From a virus: DNA of 55,399 bases. Below are positions 30,701-40,591 of this stretch, piece by piece (position 1 is the first letter of the stretch; every line of letters begins with the position of its first letter). The position numbers and the translations under genes were made by a program. The notes under the pieces are model-generated. The model was not told the origin of the DNA, searched no databases, and saw nothing but the letters and a program-made list of their open reading frames with translations. The stretch is from positions 1 through 55,399 of the IMG/VR virus record IMGVR_UViG_3300010885_008521. One strand, written 5' to 3'.

Positions 30701-33700
30701 TTATCATAATTCGAGAATTTTGAGATGGCGATTGATTTAAAAATTTTAAATTACTGAATTGTTTTTGGTAACCATTAGATTTAGCACTATAATATCTTAC
30801 TGTATAATCAGATTGTAAAACATACGTGTCATCAATAGTTACAGTTAGTTGTGATTTATTAGGATGTGCTACCCAGCTCAATACGAATTCCCTGGTACCA
30901 CCATCACCAATAAACGTGTCAGTTACAGGTAATGTACCAATAGTGGGCATAGTGGATACACGATCAAACAAAATACTGCCAGTAACTGCACGGAACGGTA
31001 CAATTATTTGATCAGTACCAGTGTAAATACCTTCAAAATCAGTTAATGATGTATTAATAGTATCGGTGGAAGAATACTCAGTTGTGAATTCTCTTATTTG
31101 CGTATGATAAGGTTTGACTTCATTTAAGTAATTTTCGTAAAACGCATTGTCTTGTAATTTATAAACAGCTGGTTGGTTTAATTCGCCTGCATAGTTTATT
31201 GCACTAATAAAGGAGGTTTTAAATGCCCAATCAATAGTTTGGGTTTCAGTAAACGCATATTTTATTGCTTTAAAGAATAACAAATTCCAATTAGATTTTA
31301 AATCATTAATGAATATATCATCTTTTAATGCCTGCAGGATTTGCTGAAGTTCGTAATCAGGAGTCCTATTCCAAGCTGTTTGATCAAATGAATATGTCTC
31401 ATCCCAGCCATATGGGGAATCCCATAAGTCTTTAGATAACTGAATAGTTCCGTTTTGAATATAAACTAAATCAAAATCATTATTAAAATTTCCAATCGTA
31501 TTAACTTTTTCAACAATGATATAATTTCCATCTCCCCTATTGTTAACTTTGACATATTGGCCAGCAACTAACGATAGCAACGATAATTCATATGTATTGG
31601 CCACTGTGGCAGACAAAATTTTATATTGATCATAATCAGAACTTACCCAATCTGTGTAATTCCAATACAATGTAGTATTAAAAGTTTGAGTTTGATATCT
31701 AACCCATTGTTGTATATTAGAATTATATTTGAATACTGTCCAACTACCATCGTAAGTGTTATCTGATAAAACAGTAACAATCATTCCATCTGTAGGAATA
31801 ATCATATCCAATGCATTGTTATCTTCAACTACGTTATATGATGTGGGAGCCAATTGTTGAGAATTTAATCGATCAAAATTGTAATTTCCTGTTATTTGAA
31901 GATTAATTAATACACTATTGGCAAATTCAACTATTGTTCTCACGGCCTGCAACCGATCATTAAACAATGTTTGTTGTGGCCTAAAACCAATGCCAAATTT
32001 TTCTCTAGAAGATAGTGTAGGATCTGGAACAGGTGCACCAGCATTGGTAGAAGTGCTAATGGTATGTCCTAAAAGACTTTCTATCATTTTTCTTTCTAAA
32101 ATGGGTGGCGGGACGGAATCGTGAGATCCTTCTTGCATTAATACCCATTCAGTATGGCGGGGGATTTTACTGTTAGCAGTATCAAGAGAAATATTTAAAC
32201 TGATATTATCAGATACTAATTGTGTTGCAACATTGCCAAGCATCAAAGCATTTGAACTTATAATTGCTGCGTATTGAACTCCTGCTGCTGCTGGATTAAA
32301 AATTATATTAGCCACAGATTGTGCACTAATTCTTCGATTTTTAACATTGGGCACTACAACTTTATTAAGGACCCAATAGTAATAATAATTGGTAAATGAT
32401 CCAGTTACAGTGTCGTAAACTTGACTAACACTCACGGTGCTATTATCAACAAATTTTGGCTGTCCGCTAATTCCAGATGTTAAGCCAGAATTAGTATCTG
32501 CTTGAGCTGCCCACTCGCTAGGCAATAACTGTGATCCCACCCATTCATATACATCAATACTAGCACCTGGGAATAATTTACCCCATTTATTTCTACGATA
32601 TTCTAAATCGCCTTGCTCATACCAGATAAATTTAGCAGTACTTAAATCCCACCATAATTCTCCCACGTGGTCATCCAACCAACTAGTATTGACGTTCACA
32701 TTAACGGTACTAGTGCCAGTACTATAGATTGCAGGATCAGTGGCTGTTTTATAAGTTAATTCTTCTTCAGCAATACCAAGTATTTTACCTTTTAGTGGAT
32801 CATGATAATCATAATAATTAACTATACTATCAGTAATAGTATCAATTAATTTAATTTCTCTAATAGTATCCAGTACTACTAAATCATCTTGTACTCTTAA
32901 CGGATTCCATCCTGTATACGTAGAATTAATTTGATTAAATTGATGAACACTACTAGACCCGTTACTAGTAATTGCTGGTGCACCAACTAATACCACCCCA
33001 GTATCAACGGCCACGCTTGTTCCATAATCAGTTCCTTGAACAGTAGTAATATCACTAGATGTCAATTCATTTGCATACACGTAACGATGGGCTCGCCTTT
33101 CATATAGATAAACTGAACCAGATCCTGGTTCATCGGCAGTAAAATAAGTAGTCTTCTTATCAAATGTGGTACTACCTTTATCAAATGTAGTTAGAGTTGT
33201 TGATGCGGTGCCCAATGAACTAATTATTAAAATATCAGTTTCAGCATTGAAATCCATTGCATATCCAAAATGCAAACTGCCACCATATATGTTTGTATTA
33301 ACTGGATTATATAAAATCTGATCTAATATATATGTACTATTAGTCAATGTATATACTGCAACCGCACCTAAACTATTATTAGCATTGATATAATTTGGAG
33401 CACTAATAGCCAAATAATTGCCACTAGTACTCATTGCCATTGAATGACCAAACCCACTACCAGAACCAAATGGACTTGTGATTAGTTCATAATTTGATGT
33501 CCAAACAGTGCCACTATTGTTGTCAAATCCAGGAGCACCAATTGCATAGATACTAGCATTGTCAGAACCAACGATAGAATGCCCCCATCGGGTAGATGTT
33601 GATAACCAAAGTGTACCCGAAGTTGAAGCGGTTACAGTTTTTGGTTGATTAATTTGTATCGTATTAGTGGCAGTAATTGTATATGAATATACGCTTCCTC

Positions 33701-36700
33701 CATTTTCTGGAGCACCAATTAATACTAGCTTGGTACTGGTATTTCTTTGAACAAATATACTAGATCCAAACCTGCCATATGTATTACTAGGATTGTCAAT
33801 AGTAATTTCTGGTTGTTGTTGTAAAGAATTGGCATTAATACTACTAATTTTAATAGTACCACTAGAATTGTAAGCACCTGGTGCTCCAGCAAATATTAAT
33901 CCATAGGTAGTGAGATTAAATTCAATATCGTCATAAATTACACTGTATCCAAATTCTGTATTGGGTAACGGTGTATTTGATAATGGATAGTTTAATAGGA
34001 ATTGTAGATTGTTACCATTTTTAGTGTACAATGATACCCTACCAGAATTTCCAGAAGTATCGTTGTAAGTAGGAAGTCCTGCCACTACTACATTATTTCC
34101 TTTTCGTTTGCTTATACTATATCCCAATGCTTGGTTAGAAGATAATGCAGAAGTAGTTCCAAAACTATTGACTTTGGTTTTATAATAATTATTTACTTTT
34201 TCGTAAACTGCCCATCCGTTGTTATCTGTTAGATTACCAGAATCAATCCAAATAGTTGTTCCTGGAGGATACTGGAATAATTCTTGATCTGAGGGCATAT
34301 TATCATATGATGAAAATCTAGAACTTTTAAATGTAAACAATGTTCCTGGAGTTGTTGGAAATATAAAATTGACAGACGATAATGAACTAGACACTGTAAA
34401 TTGAGTGTTACCAATAACTGATACAACTTGATATATGCCATTAACTGAACTATCAATATTAGTTATGGATACTAGATCAGTTGCTTTTAATCCGTGAGAC
34501 CCAGCAGTAGTAAAGATGATAGAACTGTATGCAACTTCAACGGCCACATTGGTAATTCCAGCAGGGACAAATGCATATCTATATATATCCCAATCACCTG
34601 TATTAGTAGAACTTACCCAAACTGTATCGCCAACATTCAATGCAGTATTATTGGCCAATGTAATTAAACTATTGGTATTGAATGCTGTATTAGTAACGTC
34701 ATCCAATTGTGCATATCCTGCATTTAATAATTTAAACGAACTAGCACTGGAACTTGTGGTGACAAAACTTGGCAATGTACCTTTTCCAATAGTCAATTTG
34801 TCAGGTGTTACATAATAAACTAAATCTTTAAATAATTCAGGTACGGTGTTAACGAAACTGATAATCTGAGGATTTTCTGCAAACTTACCTTCAACTAGAG
34901 GAGTTTCAAATTCTTTATAAGTAGTGAATGACCCGTATTGTCCAACACGGAACGCCCATTCTTCATTAAAATCAATTTTACTGTTTAAATTATTAATGCT
35001 AGCCTTGGATAATTTATTGATAGGATTTTTAGTGCCTTTCTCTTTAATGTATCCTTGATAGAATTTATATTGACTAATAGGATCAGTAAAGATATTGTTT
35101 AAGTAGTCGCGAGGAACATAACCAGTTAACTGTTGGGCAGTACGTTGTTGAGCAGCATCAAAACTGTCAATGTCTAAACTATAGAAATCGTTAAATGCAC
35201 GAATTTTATAATCAAAGTTAGGAATTAATCCTGCAACAGGCTTTGATCCCAACAAAGTCCATTTGGTATGATCAAATATCTTACTACCTTCTAAACTCAT
35301 CTTGGCACTATAGAATTGACCATTAAACTGTACAACATCACTAGCCGTGTAATAGGTATTAGGGGCCCAAGTTACAATTTTAGCTTGGTCATAAACAAAG
35401 CCTGGTGCAAAAAAGTCACCGTTCCAGTTAGCAGTTCTAAATCCCACTAATTTCATACGGTGTTGGCGCTGACCTGTTTCAATATCATAAATCACATCAC
35501 TATATGCTGTAGTGTTGTCAAATATCATTCCGTGTTCTTTTTGTACTGAATTCAATCGCGCATAGTAAATTCCGTCACCAGTATTAATAGTATTAATTGT
35601 GAACTGGCCACTTTCTCTAGCAATGAACAAATTCTTTTTAGGAAACGGTGTACCATCTGAACGATATATGCTGTAATCATAAAAACTATCAAAAACATTG
35701 TCAACAACTGAATCACTGTATTGATAAGTCAACTGATCAGCAAATGGACTGATGGAAATAATACTGTTGTTGATCCAATTTTGTGTGCTCCAGTACAAGA
35801 ATTCGCGAGCACTTAAATTCCAATCCACTACTGAGTTTAATGTAGTATTGAATTCGTTAAAAACAAATCCTTGATCTGCTAACCAAGCCCCGTACCCTAT
35901 AATAAGATCATAAACTTCTTGTATGGTGTTGTATGTTTGGCCATAAGGTGCATAACTTGGTGTTGAGTTAAATTTAGATGCAGTTTGCACAGTTGCACCG
36001 CCAGTTGTTGGTAATACGGTTAGTAATTGATACAGGCTTGAATTAAATGCAGTTTCTGCTTGATGGCTTACTTGTACTCTATAGTAATTGTTACCATAAC
36101 GAACAATTTGCCCTTGTTGGTAAAATACAGTTGTTGGAGCAGACACAGCGGATGTTATGTCAGCAGAAGTTAATCCACGTGAGCCAACTGTGGCAGCAGG
36201 TGCCCAATTAACATATTCTGCACTAACGCCACCAACAGTAATAGTAGGTGTATTAGCATTTCTTATAGGAGTATAGTATGTAAAATATGGATCTTGTCGA
36301 TCGTATCCAGTAACTACAAATGCGCCGTTAATACGTTGAATAATCAATCCGCTAATGCCAATGCTTCGAATAGGATTGCTGGTATTCAAAATTAATTTAT
36401 AATTTTGTTTAGGTAATATGGCACCGGCATCCATAGTAGTTGGCTCGTATGCATCAAGTATAATTTGTAGGGTATCTGGATTTACAAATCCACCAACTTT
36501 GTGAAATAATTGAAAATTAACGTATGTCAAATCTTGACGTAAATCTGCAATATAATTTTTTGTACGCTGTTGACCAATTTCACTAACAAAAACACTATAG
36601 CCAGTTGTTGCAATTCCATTCTCACCGTGAATTGGCATAGATGCCAATTGTGGCAAAGTATGGTTAGCACCATAACTCCATTGACCAGCGAGATCAACAT

Positions 36701-39700
36701 TCATATTGAATGGATCATACATTAGGGTGCAGTAATTTGCAGGACGAGTTAATGCTAATAATCGTTGGACAACAAATGGCCAAAAACTACTACGACGCCA
36801 TACCGTTTCAGCAGGACCTTGATCTCCAATAATCCAGCTTTGTCTAATGTTATACGGGGTAGTATTAACAATTAATGGAACTGTGGTAGGGTCTAATTGA
36901 TTACCGTTTGAATCTACGGGTAGTATGGAACTCAATCCAGGACGAGCATAGAATTGATTCACAACTCCATTAATTCGACCTGCTTCAATGTCACCCCACA
37001 TGAGTGTGTTACCAGATGTATAGGGAGCAGGTCCATACAAATCTGTCCACCAAGTAGGTTCAGATACTAATCCTAACATTTCCCAAGGATGTGTTGCGGG
37101 ACGATCAGTATCATAAAAATATTTAAAAATTGAGCGCCAAGATCCGTTTACTGACACATTTAATAATGTGTTGAGAGATCCTGTATAGTTCCAAGTACGT
37201 GGTTCAGCATTGTTAAACGTAGGATTGCTAACGTAATCAATTCCATATATGCCGCTCCAACGAATAAAATCTTGTTCTACAATTTTAGTAATTTCATCAA
37301 GACTATAATCAGTATTTCTAAATGCACCTGGAGTAACGCTATTAATATCAAATAGTTCAGGACGATACTTTACTTTAATATTATTGTAAACACGTAGCTC
37401 ATACTCTAAAATAATTGCATCACGGTAATCGTTAAATGCAACCATAATACTACCATCGTGACCTTGTATAACTTTTGTTGGTGTTACATATGTGTAATCT
37501 ACATACATTGACGGGACAGATACAGGATACAATCCCAACTTGCTAGGCGTAGGAGGGACAAAACTTCCATTGGTGTTGTTGTACTCGTTAATGGTTAAAA
37601 CATCGCCCAAAGATAACGCAGTTAACATAACTACCATATTGTCAATTACGTCAAATATATAATCAACGCCGAATGTTAATTGTTTTTCATTTAGGTAAAC
37701 TAACACACTACGAGTATTAGGAGCAGATAAGTCAAACGTTGAAGATATGGAATAACTAGTTCGTGTTAAGTTGTTTACAGTATAAGTAATAACTTTTTTA
37801 TCAACGCCAAATGCCAACATATCTGACAAATAATAAGGACTTGTTGAAGTTTTACTGGAGTTGATTATAGTTAAAATTTCATCTAATGCAGATACAGGAT
37901 CAGTTAGACTGTTGATGTTAGCAGCCTGTGTTAGCAATGAGAATTTAAATTGATTGTATGCATCTGCAGATTTTGTAATAGCATCTATGACACTATTTTC
38001 AATTTTGCCTTCAAACATCATAGCAAATGCAACGGGATTGTAACTAGCAATTAATCTATTCTTAGCAGCGGCGTGTTCAGTTAAATCTGATAATGTTAAA
38101 TTTGATAGTCCACTGTTTAATGGATTATTAGTTAAACTTAATGGAACATCGTAATAGCCCGCACTTGTAATTTCAATAGGGGGCGCAGTTCTTGATCCCC
38201 AAGTATTAAAATATTCATTGCCAACTTTAAAATAGGTTGCACTTGTTGGGATAGATCTAATAGTTTGATTTGGCTCTGTTACAACAATAGAGCCATTGGC
38301 AAAATAATTGTAAAACAATGAATTGGTGATGCCTGTCTTATATCCAAATATTTTATTACCACCCCAATTACTGGTATAATAATTTTTGTTTGAATAACTT
38401 TGCCCCAAATCATCAAATAAATCAAACAGTGGTGCCTCATTTAAATGAGTGCGCTGTTGAGAATATACCCAAGCAGTACCGTTAAAGTACCAACTAGTGC
38501 CTGCATTAACTGTGCCCTTGGTAACTACCACAGATGAACCAGCGGCGATTTGATTAGATGAAGGCACCAATATTAATGTAGGCGTTCCATTAATGTTTAC
38601 AATATCTACAGAATAAATTGTACTACTTACTACTGGATTTTTGTCAGCAGAAAATATGATGCGTTGACCGTATTCTAATGCAATGCCATCAATTTGTATA
38701 GAAGATTCATTAATAGTTGCAAATGAAGTAGATCCTTCAATTGTTGTAAATGCATCAACTGTTGTTGTATCAATTATATCAACAGAGCCAATAGATATAG
38801 ACCCAAAGTTAAACAATTGAATATCTGCGTTGAATTCAACAATGGGGGATTTTGCACGGTGCTTAGTAGGATATGTAATTGGTCGACCATTTGCTAACTC
38901 GCTAGATTCAATTACATTAGAACTGAACCAGCGATTATACCTTGACCAAGGATTTGAATCTTTGCTAGATCTATTAATTGTTACATACTCAGGCACAAAC
39001 GGAAGTCGGCCAGGCCATATACTAAATCCATATGTATCAAAAGTTTCATCTGCAGGGGCTGCTACTGATTCGGGAGTGATTAAAGAATTTAGTGGCAACA
39101 ATGTAATTGACGTGCCAGTACCTTCTACAATAAATTCTTGATATTTGTATGCAGGTGATACATTATGTCCACTAAAACTAATCAACATACCATTTAACAA
39201 AGAAAATGTAGCAGTAGAGTTAGTAACAGTAAATGTATAAGATGTATTCCCAATAATATCATTATCAACATCAATGTTATCAGAGGAGATATCAATTAAT
39301 GCCGGACCAGTTGGCAACCAATAGTAATTTTGATAGTTGGTTAATTTATCCCAATCAATTTTAGGATCAAAAGAATAAACATCACTTCTAAATAGTCTGT
39401 CAAAATTATCAGCAATGCCGCCCTTAATTGTAATTTCGTTTGCTAAATCATCAATTGATACAACAGTAGTCACATTTAAATTTTTGTCGTATGCAATTAA
39501 TGCAGGTTCCAATTGATACGCTTGCCTTAAATCGCTGGATTCTTTTATATAAGTATCGCCCAATTTCCAAGTTGGTAATTTTGAAATATCAACATAGGTA
39601 GAAGTACTAGTAATATAATTATTTTTAGTAGTAAGAATATACGTTTGAGTATTGGAAATTAAAATACCTTGTTTTGCAAACGGGTCAAAACTTCCTGGTC

Positions 39701-40589
39701 CAGAATAATACCATTTGCCCCCATTTTGTGTGCTATAAAACACGTGACTAGTATTATTTGGAACACTCTGGGAAGGAAGAATAAGAGGAGTAGTGGGTGG
39801 TATGCTGTTTTGTGGGTTAGCAATTCCAAACACTGCCCCAATATCATTAGTGCCCAATCCGTGAACAGTACTTGGGATCATCTCGTAAATGTTTTCTACA
39901 TATTGGTTAACACCGTCAGAGTACAATGTACATTCGTAATCATATGCAGGAATAACGGGAGTTTGATTTCTCTGGATATAATGCGATCCTTGAAAACGCA
40001 TTCTAAAATATTTAAAATTTCCAATAGACCCAGTAGCATACCTAATTCCTGGAGTTTCGCCAGTCGATAATGGCTGACCAGACGGACCGTAACCTTCCCA
40101 TAAATCAGTATATTCTACATATATAGCAGGATACTTTAGTGCTCCAACTGTTAAAGGTGTATACTTTACGTCGCCACCTCCAAATGTCAAATACCCGTTA
40201 GTACCAATATATACTTGATTATATATTGTACCAAACATATTCCAATCAAACCCCAAATTATATGGTCCTTGGAAAGCATCGTCAGCATTAAATTGTGCAA
40301 TTTGTGAAAATTGCCCCTCTTTTCTAGGTGCAACTAATTCTGTTGAAAAATAAGTTCCAGCAATATCTGCTGGTTTAAGCAATGCAACTAATTCATACGA
40401 AGAAGTCGTAACAGTTTGAGTAGTAACAACAGATATTACAGGCGGCTCGTATCCAATATAAGAATTCAATTTCTCCAATTGTGGAGGTTGAATCAATTGA
40501 TCAATCGTACTTGCTAAAAACTTAGAGTTTTTACTAGTTTGAAGATATGAGGGTAGTAAATTTACTGTTTGAATTGTAGCAGTTGACAT
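27744..40589 (-). CDS. Giant virion structural protein (4281 residues) with adhesin-like domains
   Basis: One uninterrupted frame of 12.8 kb. The first 50 residues (NLLPSYLQTSKNSKFLASTI, then IQPPQLEKLNSYIG) match the start of very large tail/baseplate proteins of T4-like cyanophages. Residues about 95-285 resemble a nidogen-like beta domain (PYNLGFDWNMFGTIYNQVYI). A region around 2150-2545 carries at least five GAP-type repeats (IFAGAPGAYNSSG, VLIGAPENGGS, AIGAPGFDNNSG, AISAPNYINANNS, LVGAPAITSNGSS), as in FG-GAP/integrin-type beta-propellers. Around 3940-3985 is a segment VDGERIEFFTI, then HLRRATLGTSPSDH. The rest is Ser/Thr/Asn-rich beta-type sequence. It is very likely a baseplate-attached fibre or adhesin reaching for the host. 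Two nt separate it from gp6. Confidence 0.85.
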   Translation of the reverse strand: MSTATIQTVNLLPSYLQTSKNSKFLASTIDQLIQPPQLEKLNSYIGYEPPVISVVTTQTVTTSSYELVALLKPADIAGTYFSTELVAPRKEGQFSQIAQFNADDAFQGPYNLGFDWNMFGTIYNQVYIGTNGYLTFGGGDVKYTPLTVGALKYPAIYVEYTDLWEGYGPSGQPLSTGETPGIRYATGSIGNFKYFRMRFQGSHYIQRNQTPVIPAYDYECTLYSDGVNQYVENIYEMIPSTVHGLGTNDIGAVFGIANPQNSIPPTTPLILPSQSVPNNTSHVFYSTQNGGKWYYSGPGSFDPFAKQGILISNTQTYILTTKNNYITSTSTYVDISKLPTWKLGDTYIKESSDLRQAYQLEPALIAYDKNLNVTTVVSIDDLANEITIKGGIADNFDRLFRSDVYSFDPKIDWDKLTNYQNYYWLPTGPALIDISSDNIDVDNDIIGNTSYTFTVTNSTATFSLLNGMLISFSGHNVSPAYKYQEFIVEGTGTSITLLPLNSLITPESVAAPADETFDTYGFSIWPGRLPFVPEYVTINRSSKDSNPWSRYNRWFSSNVIESSELANGRPITYPTKHRAKSPIVEFNADIQLFNFGSISIGSVDIIDTTTVDAFTTIEGSTSFATINESSIQIDGIALEYGQRIIFSADKNPVVSSTIYSVDIVNINGTPTLILVPSSNQIAAGSSVVVTKGTVNAGTSWYFNGTAWVYSQQRTHLNEAPLFDLFDDLGQSYSNKNYYTSNWGGNKIFGYKTGITNSLFYNYFANGSIVVTEPNQTIRSIPTSATYFKVGNEYFNTWGSRTAPPIEITSAGYYDVPLSLTNNPLNSGLSNLTLSDLTEHAAAKNRLIASYNPVAFAMMFEGKIENSVIDAITKSADAYNQFKFSLLTQAANINSLTDPVSALDEILTIINSSKTSTSPYYLSDMLAFGVDKKVITYTVNNLTRTSYSISSTFDLSAPNTRSVLVYLNEKQLTFGVDYIFDVIDNMVVMLTALSLGDVLTINEYNNTNGSFVPPTPSKLGLYPVSVPSMYVDYTYVTPTKVIQGHDGSIMVAFNDYRDAIILEYELRVYNNIKVKYRPELFDINSVTPGAFRNTDYSLDEITKIVEQDFIRWSGIYGIDYVSNPTFNNAEPRTWNYTGSLNTLLNVSVNGSWRSIFKYFYDTDRPATHPWEMLGLVSEPTWWTDLYGPAPYTSGNTLMWGDIEAGRINGVVNQFYARPGLSSILPVDSNGNQLDPTTVPLIVNTTPYNIRQSWIIGDQGPAETVWRRSSFWPFVVQRLLALTRPANYCTLMYDPFNMNVDLAGQWSYGANHTLPQLASMPIHGENGIATTGYSVFVSEIGQQRTKNYIADLRQDLTYVNFQLFHKVGGFVNPDTLQIILDAYEPTTMDAGAILPKQNYKLILNTSNPIRSIGISGLIIQRINGAFVVTGYDRQDPYFTYYTPIRNANTPTITVGGVSAEYVNWAPAATVGSRGLTSADITSAVSAPTTVFYQQGQIVRYGNNYYRVQVSHQAETAFNSSLYQLLTVLPTTGGATVQTASKFNSTPSYAPYGQTYNTIQEVYDLIIGYGAWLADQGFVFNEFNTTLNSVVDWNLSAREFLYWSTQNWINNSIISISPFADQLTYQYSDSVVDNVFDSFYDYSIYRSDGTPFPKKNLFIARESGQFTINTINTGDGIYYARLNSVQKEHGMIFDNTTAYSDVIYDIETGQRQHRMKLVGFRTANWNGDFFAPGFVYDQAKIVTWAPNTYYTASDVVQFNGQFYSAKMSLEGSKIFDHTKWTLLGSKPVAGLIPNFDYKIRAFNDFYSLDIDSFDAAQQRTAQQLTGYVPRDYLNNIFTDPISQYKFYQGYIKEKGTKNPINKLSKASINNLNSKIDFNEEWAFRVGQYGSFTTYKEFETPLVEGKFAENPQIISFVNTVPELFKDLVYYVTPDKLTIGKGTLPSFVTTSSSASSFKLLNAGYAQLDDVTNTAFNTNSLITLANNTALNVGDTVWVSSTNTGDWDIYRYAFVPAGITNVAVEVAYSSIIFTTAGSHGLKATDLVSITNIDSSVNGIYQVVSVIGNTQFTVSSSLSSVNFIFPTTPGTLFTFKSSRFSSYDNMPSDQELFQYPPGTTIWIDSGNLTDNNGWAVYEKVNNYYKTKVNSFGTTSALSSNQALGYSISKRKGNNVVVAGLPTYNDTSGNSGRVSLYTKNGNNLQFLLNYPLSNTPLPNTEFGYSVIYDDIEFNLTTYGLIFAGAPGAYNSSGTIKISSINANSLQQQPEITIDNPSNTYGRFGSSIFVQRNTSTKLVLIGAPENGGSVYSYTITATNTIQINQPKTVTASTSGTLWLSTSTRWGHSIVGSDNASIYAIGAPGFDNNSGTVWTSNYELITSPFGSGSGFGHSMAMSTSGNYLAISAPNYINANNSLGAVAVYTLTNSTYILDQILYNPVNTNIYGGSLHFGYAMDFNAETDILIISSLGTASTTLTTFDKGSTTFDKKTTYFTADEPGSGSVYLYERRAHRYVYANELTSSDITTVQGTDYGTSVAVDTGVVLVGAPAITSNGSSSVHQFNQINSTYTGWNPLRVQDDLVVLDTIREIKLIDTITDSIVNYYDYHDPLKGKILGIAEEELTYKTATDPAIYSTGTSTVNVNVNTSWLDDHVGELWWDLSTAKFIWYEQGDLEYRRNKWGKLFPGASIDVYEWVGSQLLPSEWAAQADTNSGLTSGISGQPKFVDNSTVSVSQVYDTVTGSFTNYYYYWVLNKVVVPNVKNRRISAQSVANIIFNPAAAGVQYAAIISSNALMLGNVATQLVSDNISLNISLDTANSKIPRHTEWVLMQEGSHDSVPPPILERKMIESLLGHTISTSTNAGAPVPDPTLSSREKFGIGFRPQQTLFNDRLQAVRTIVEFANSVLINLQITGNYNFDRLNSQQLAPTSYNVVEDNNALDMIIPTDGMIVTVLSDNTYDGSWTVFKYNSNIQQWVRYQTQTFNTTLYWNYTDWVSSDYDQYKILSATVANTYELSLLSLVAGQYVKVNNRGDGNYIIVEKVNTIGNFNNDFDLVYIQNGTIQLSKDLWDSPYGWDETYSFDQTAWNRTPDYELQQILQALKDDIFINDLKSNWNLLFFKAIKYAFTETQTIDWAFKTSFISAINYAGELNQPAVYKLQDNAFYENYLNEVKPYHTQIREFTTEYSSTDTINTSLTDFEGIYTGTDQIIVPFRAVTGSILFDRVSTMPTIGTLPVTDTFIGDGGTREFVLSWVAHPNKSQLTVTIDDTYVLQSDYTVRYYSAKSNGYQKQFSNLKFLNQSPSQNSRIMITYNKSIELMDATDRIINFYDPTPGMPGNDLNLLMDGVTDPRKSIGGQYEGTNFGNRFGGTVADTSIDAGLFYNGKLINALGINPTDLTINGEYGFVTTSSAYGPEELIPGFTIDTLGIDVYTKSNKLVSPTIISGSFNVNASKSTSTIKTTVIQPTTKTGSTQTVVTEIINSTTYGLSILPTTIDSIFVNFNGIEFDYTDSPFTNSAQFSIDWYKSTISIPAQFSNGLLGYTIIGVGDSSTNGNGLIDNGIAYAANTQTKSIVSLANIHDITHSYVTVNGAPITQIDSGNNIYYSLNSASTTSNRAAATVKNLQLDKQYAVQAWFFASSQDKFNVIQEQVFPVVSSVYTLTNFVSNSTSGSPSTQVIVEYIYSNGIKRRLLPPDVSYYTVIDPSIKSYRVVLAASGVTFNTSNTNTNVYLNGSILTTSSYTFSGNQIVISNSVTLNVGDTVSVEAFNNSDITRASSNNYTYDYVIDNSGKLYLTSNITQPHPLDKLKVITFSNQDSLLLETQKFLGNPAGTYKMSRPVLNVNYVWVTIATSSTVTALTSGIDYQVLDDNITVKLSDQYPVTSNQTVIIMSFGNNKSASNVLAYRQFKDLLGGSSFTRLSDRNSTYLTKPLAFTHTEICVADASVLTPPDVNQNIPGVILVDGERIEFFTISDSNTLTHLRRATLGTSPSDHLIAGTIVIDQGSYQTISYSDSVLVQNTFTNVSTNTYSINTVSSLITYPNTSTTITSDGIILMTTPGKFPIDITTGKIKYSTSGSSIVYTVSTSSILPKDQLEIYYGGQLLKKNGHYYHDTTVNYDSILENQIVGTTATVAQLPTTSTIALGTAYLITATNQVWVYVGNRSEIAINGTTSTITGLDNSTTGTTYLDTTQNIVYWSTGTGYVATATFGYVDSGLRYVAPDFTIIGTSPQYSVKLNVPIQDNVQLTLVKKQYSMSQSWNDVISNTSTVSLLNSTGTIATFLQDSPGKLPNSYFYGGK

Positions 40590-40591
40590 TA

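Noticed and set aside
39669-40070. Plus-strand frame of 133 codons inside the giant virion gene
   Set aside because: Antisense to an intact long gene; no ribosome-binding site or recognisable pattern.
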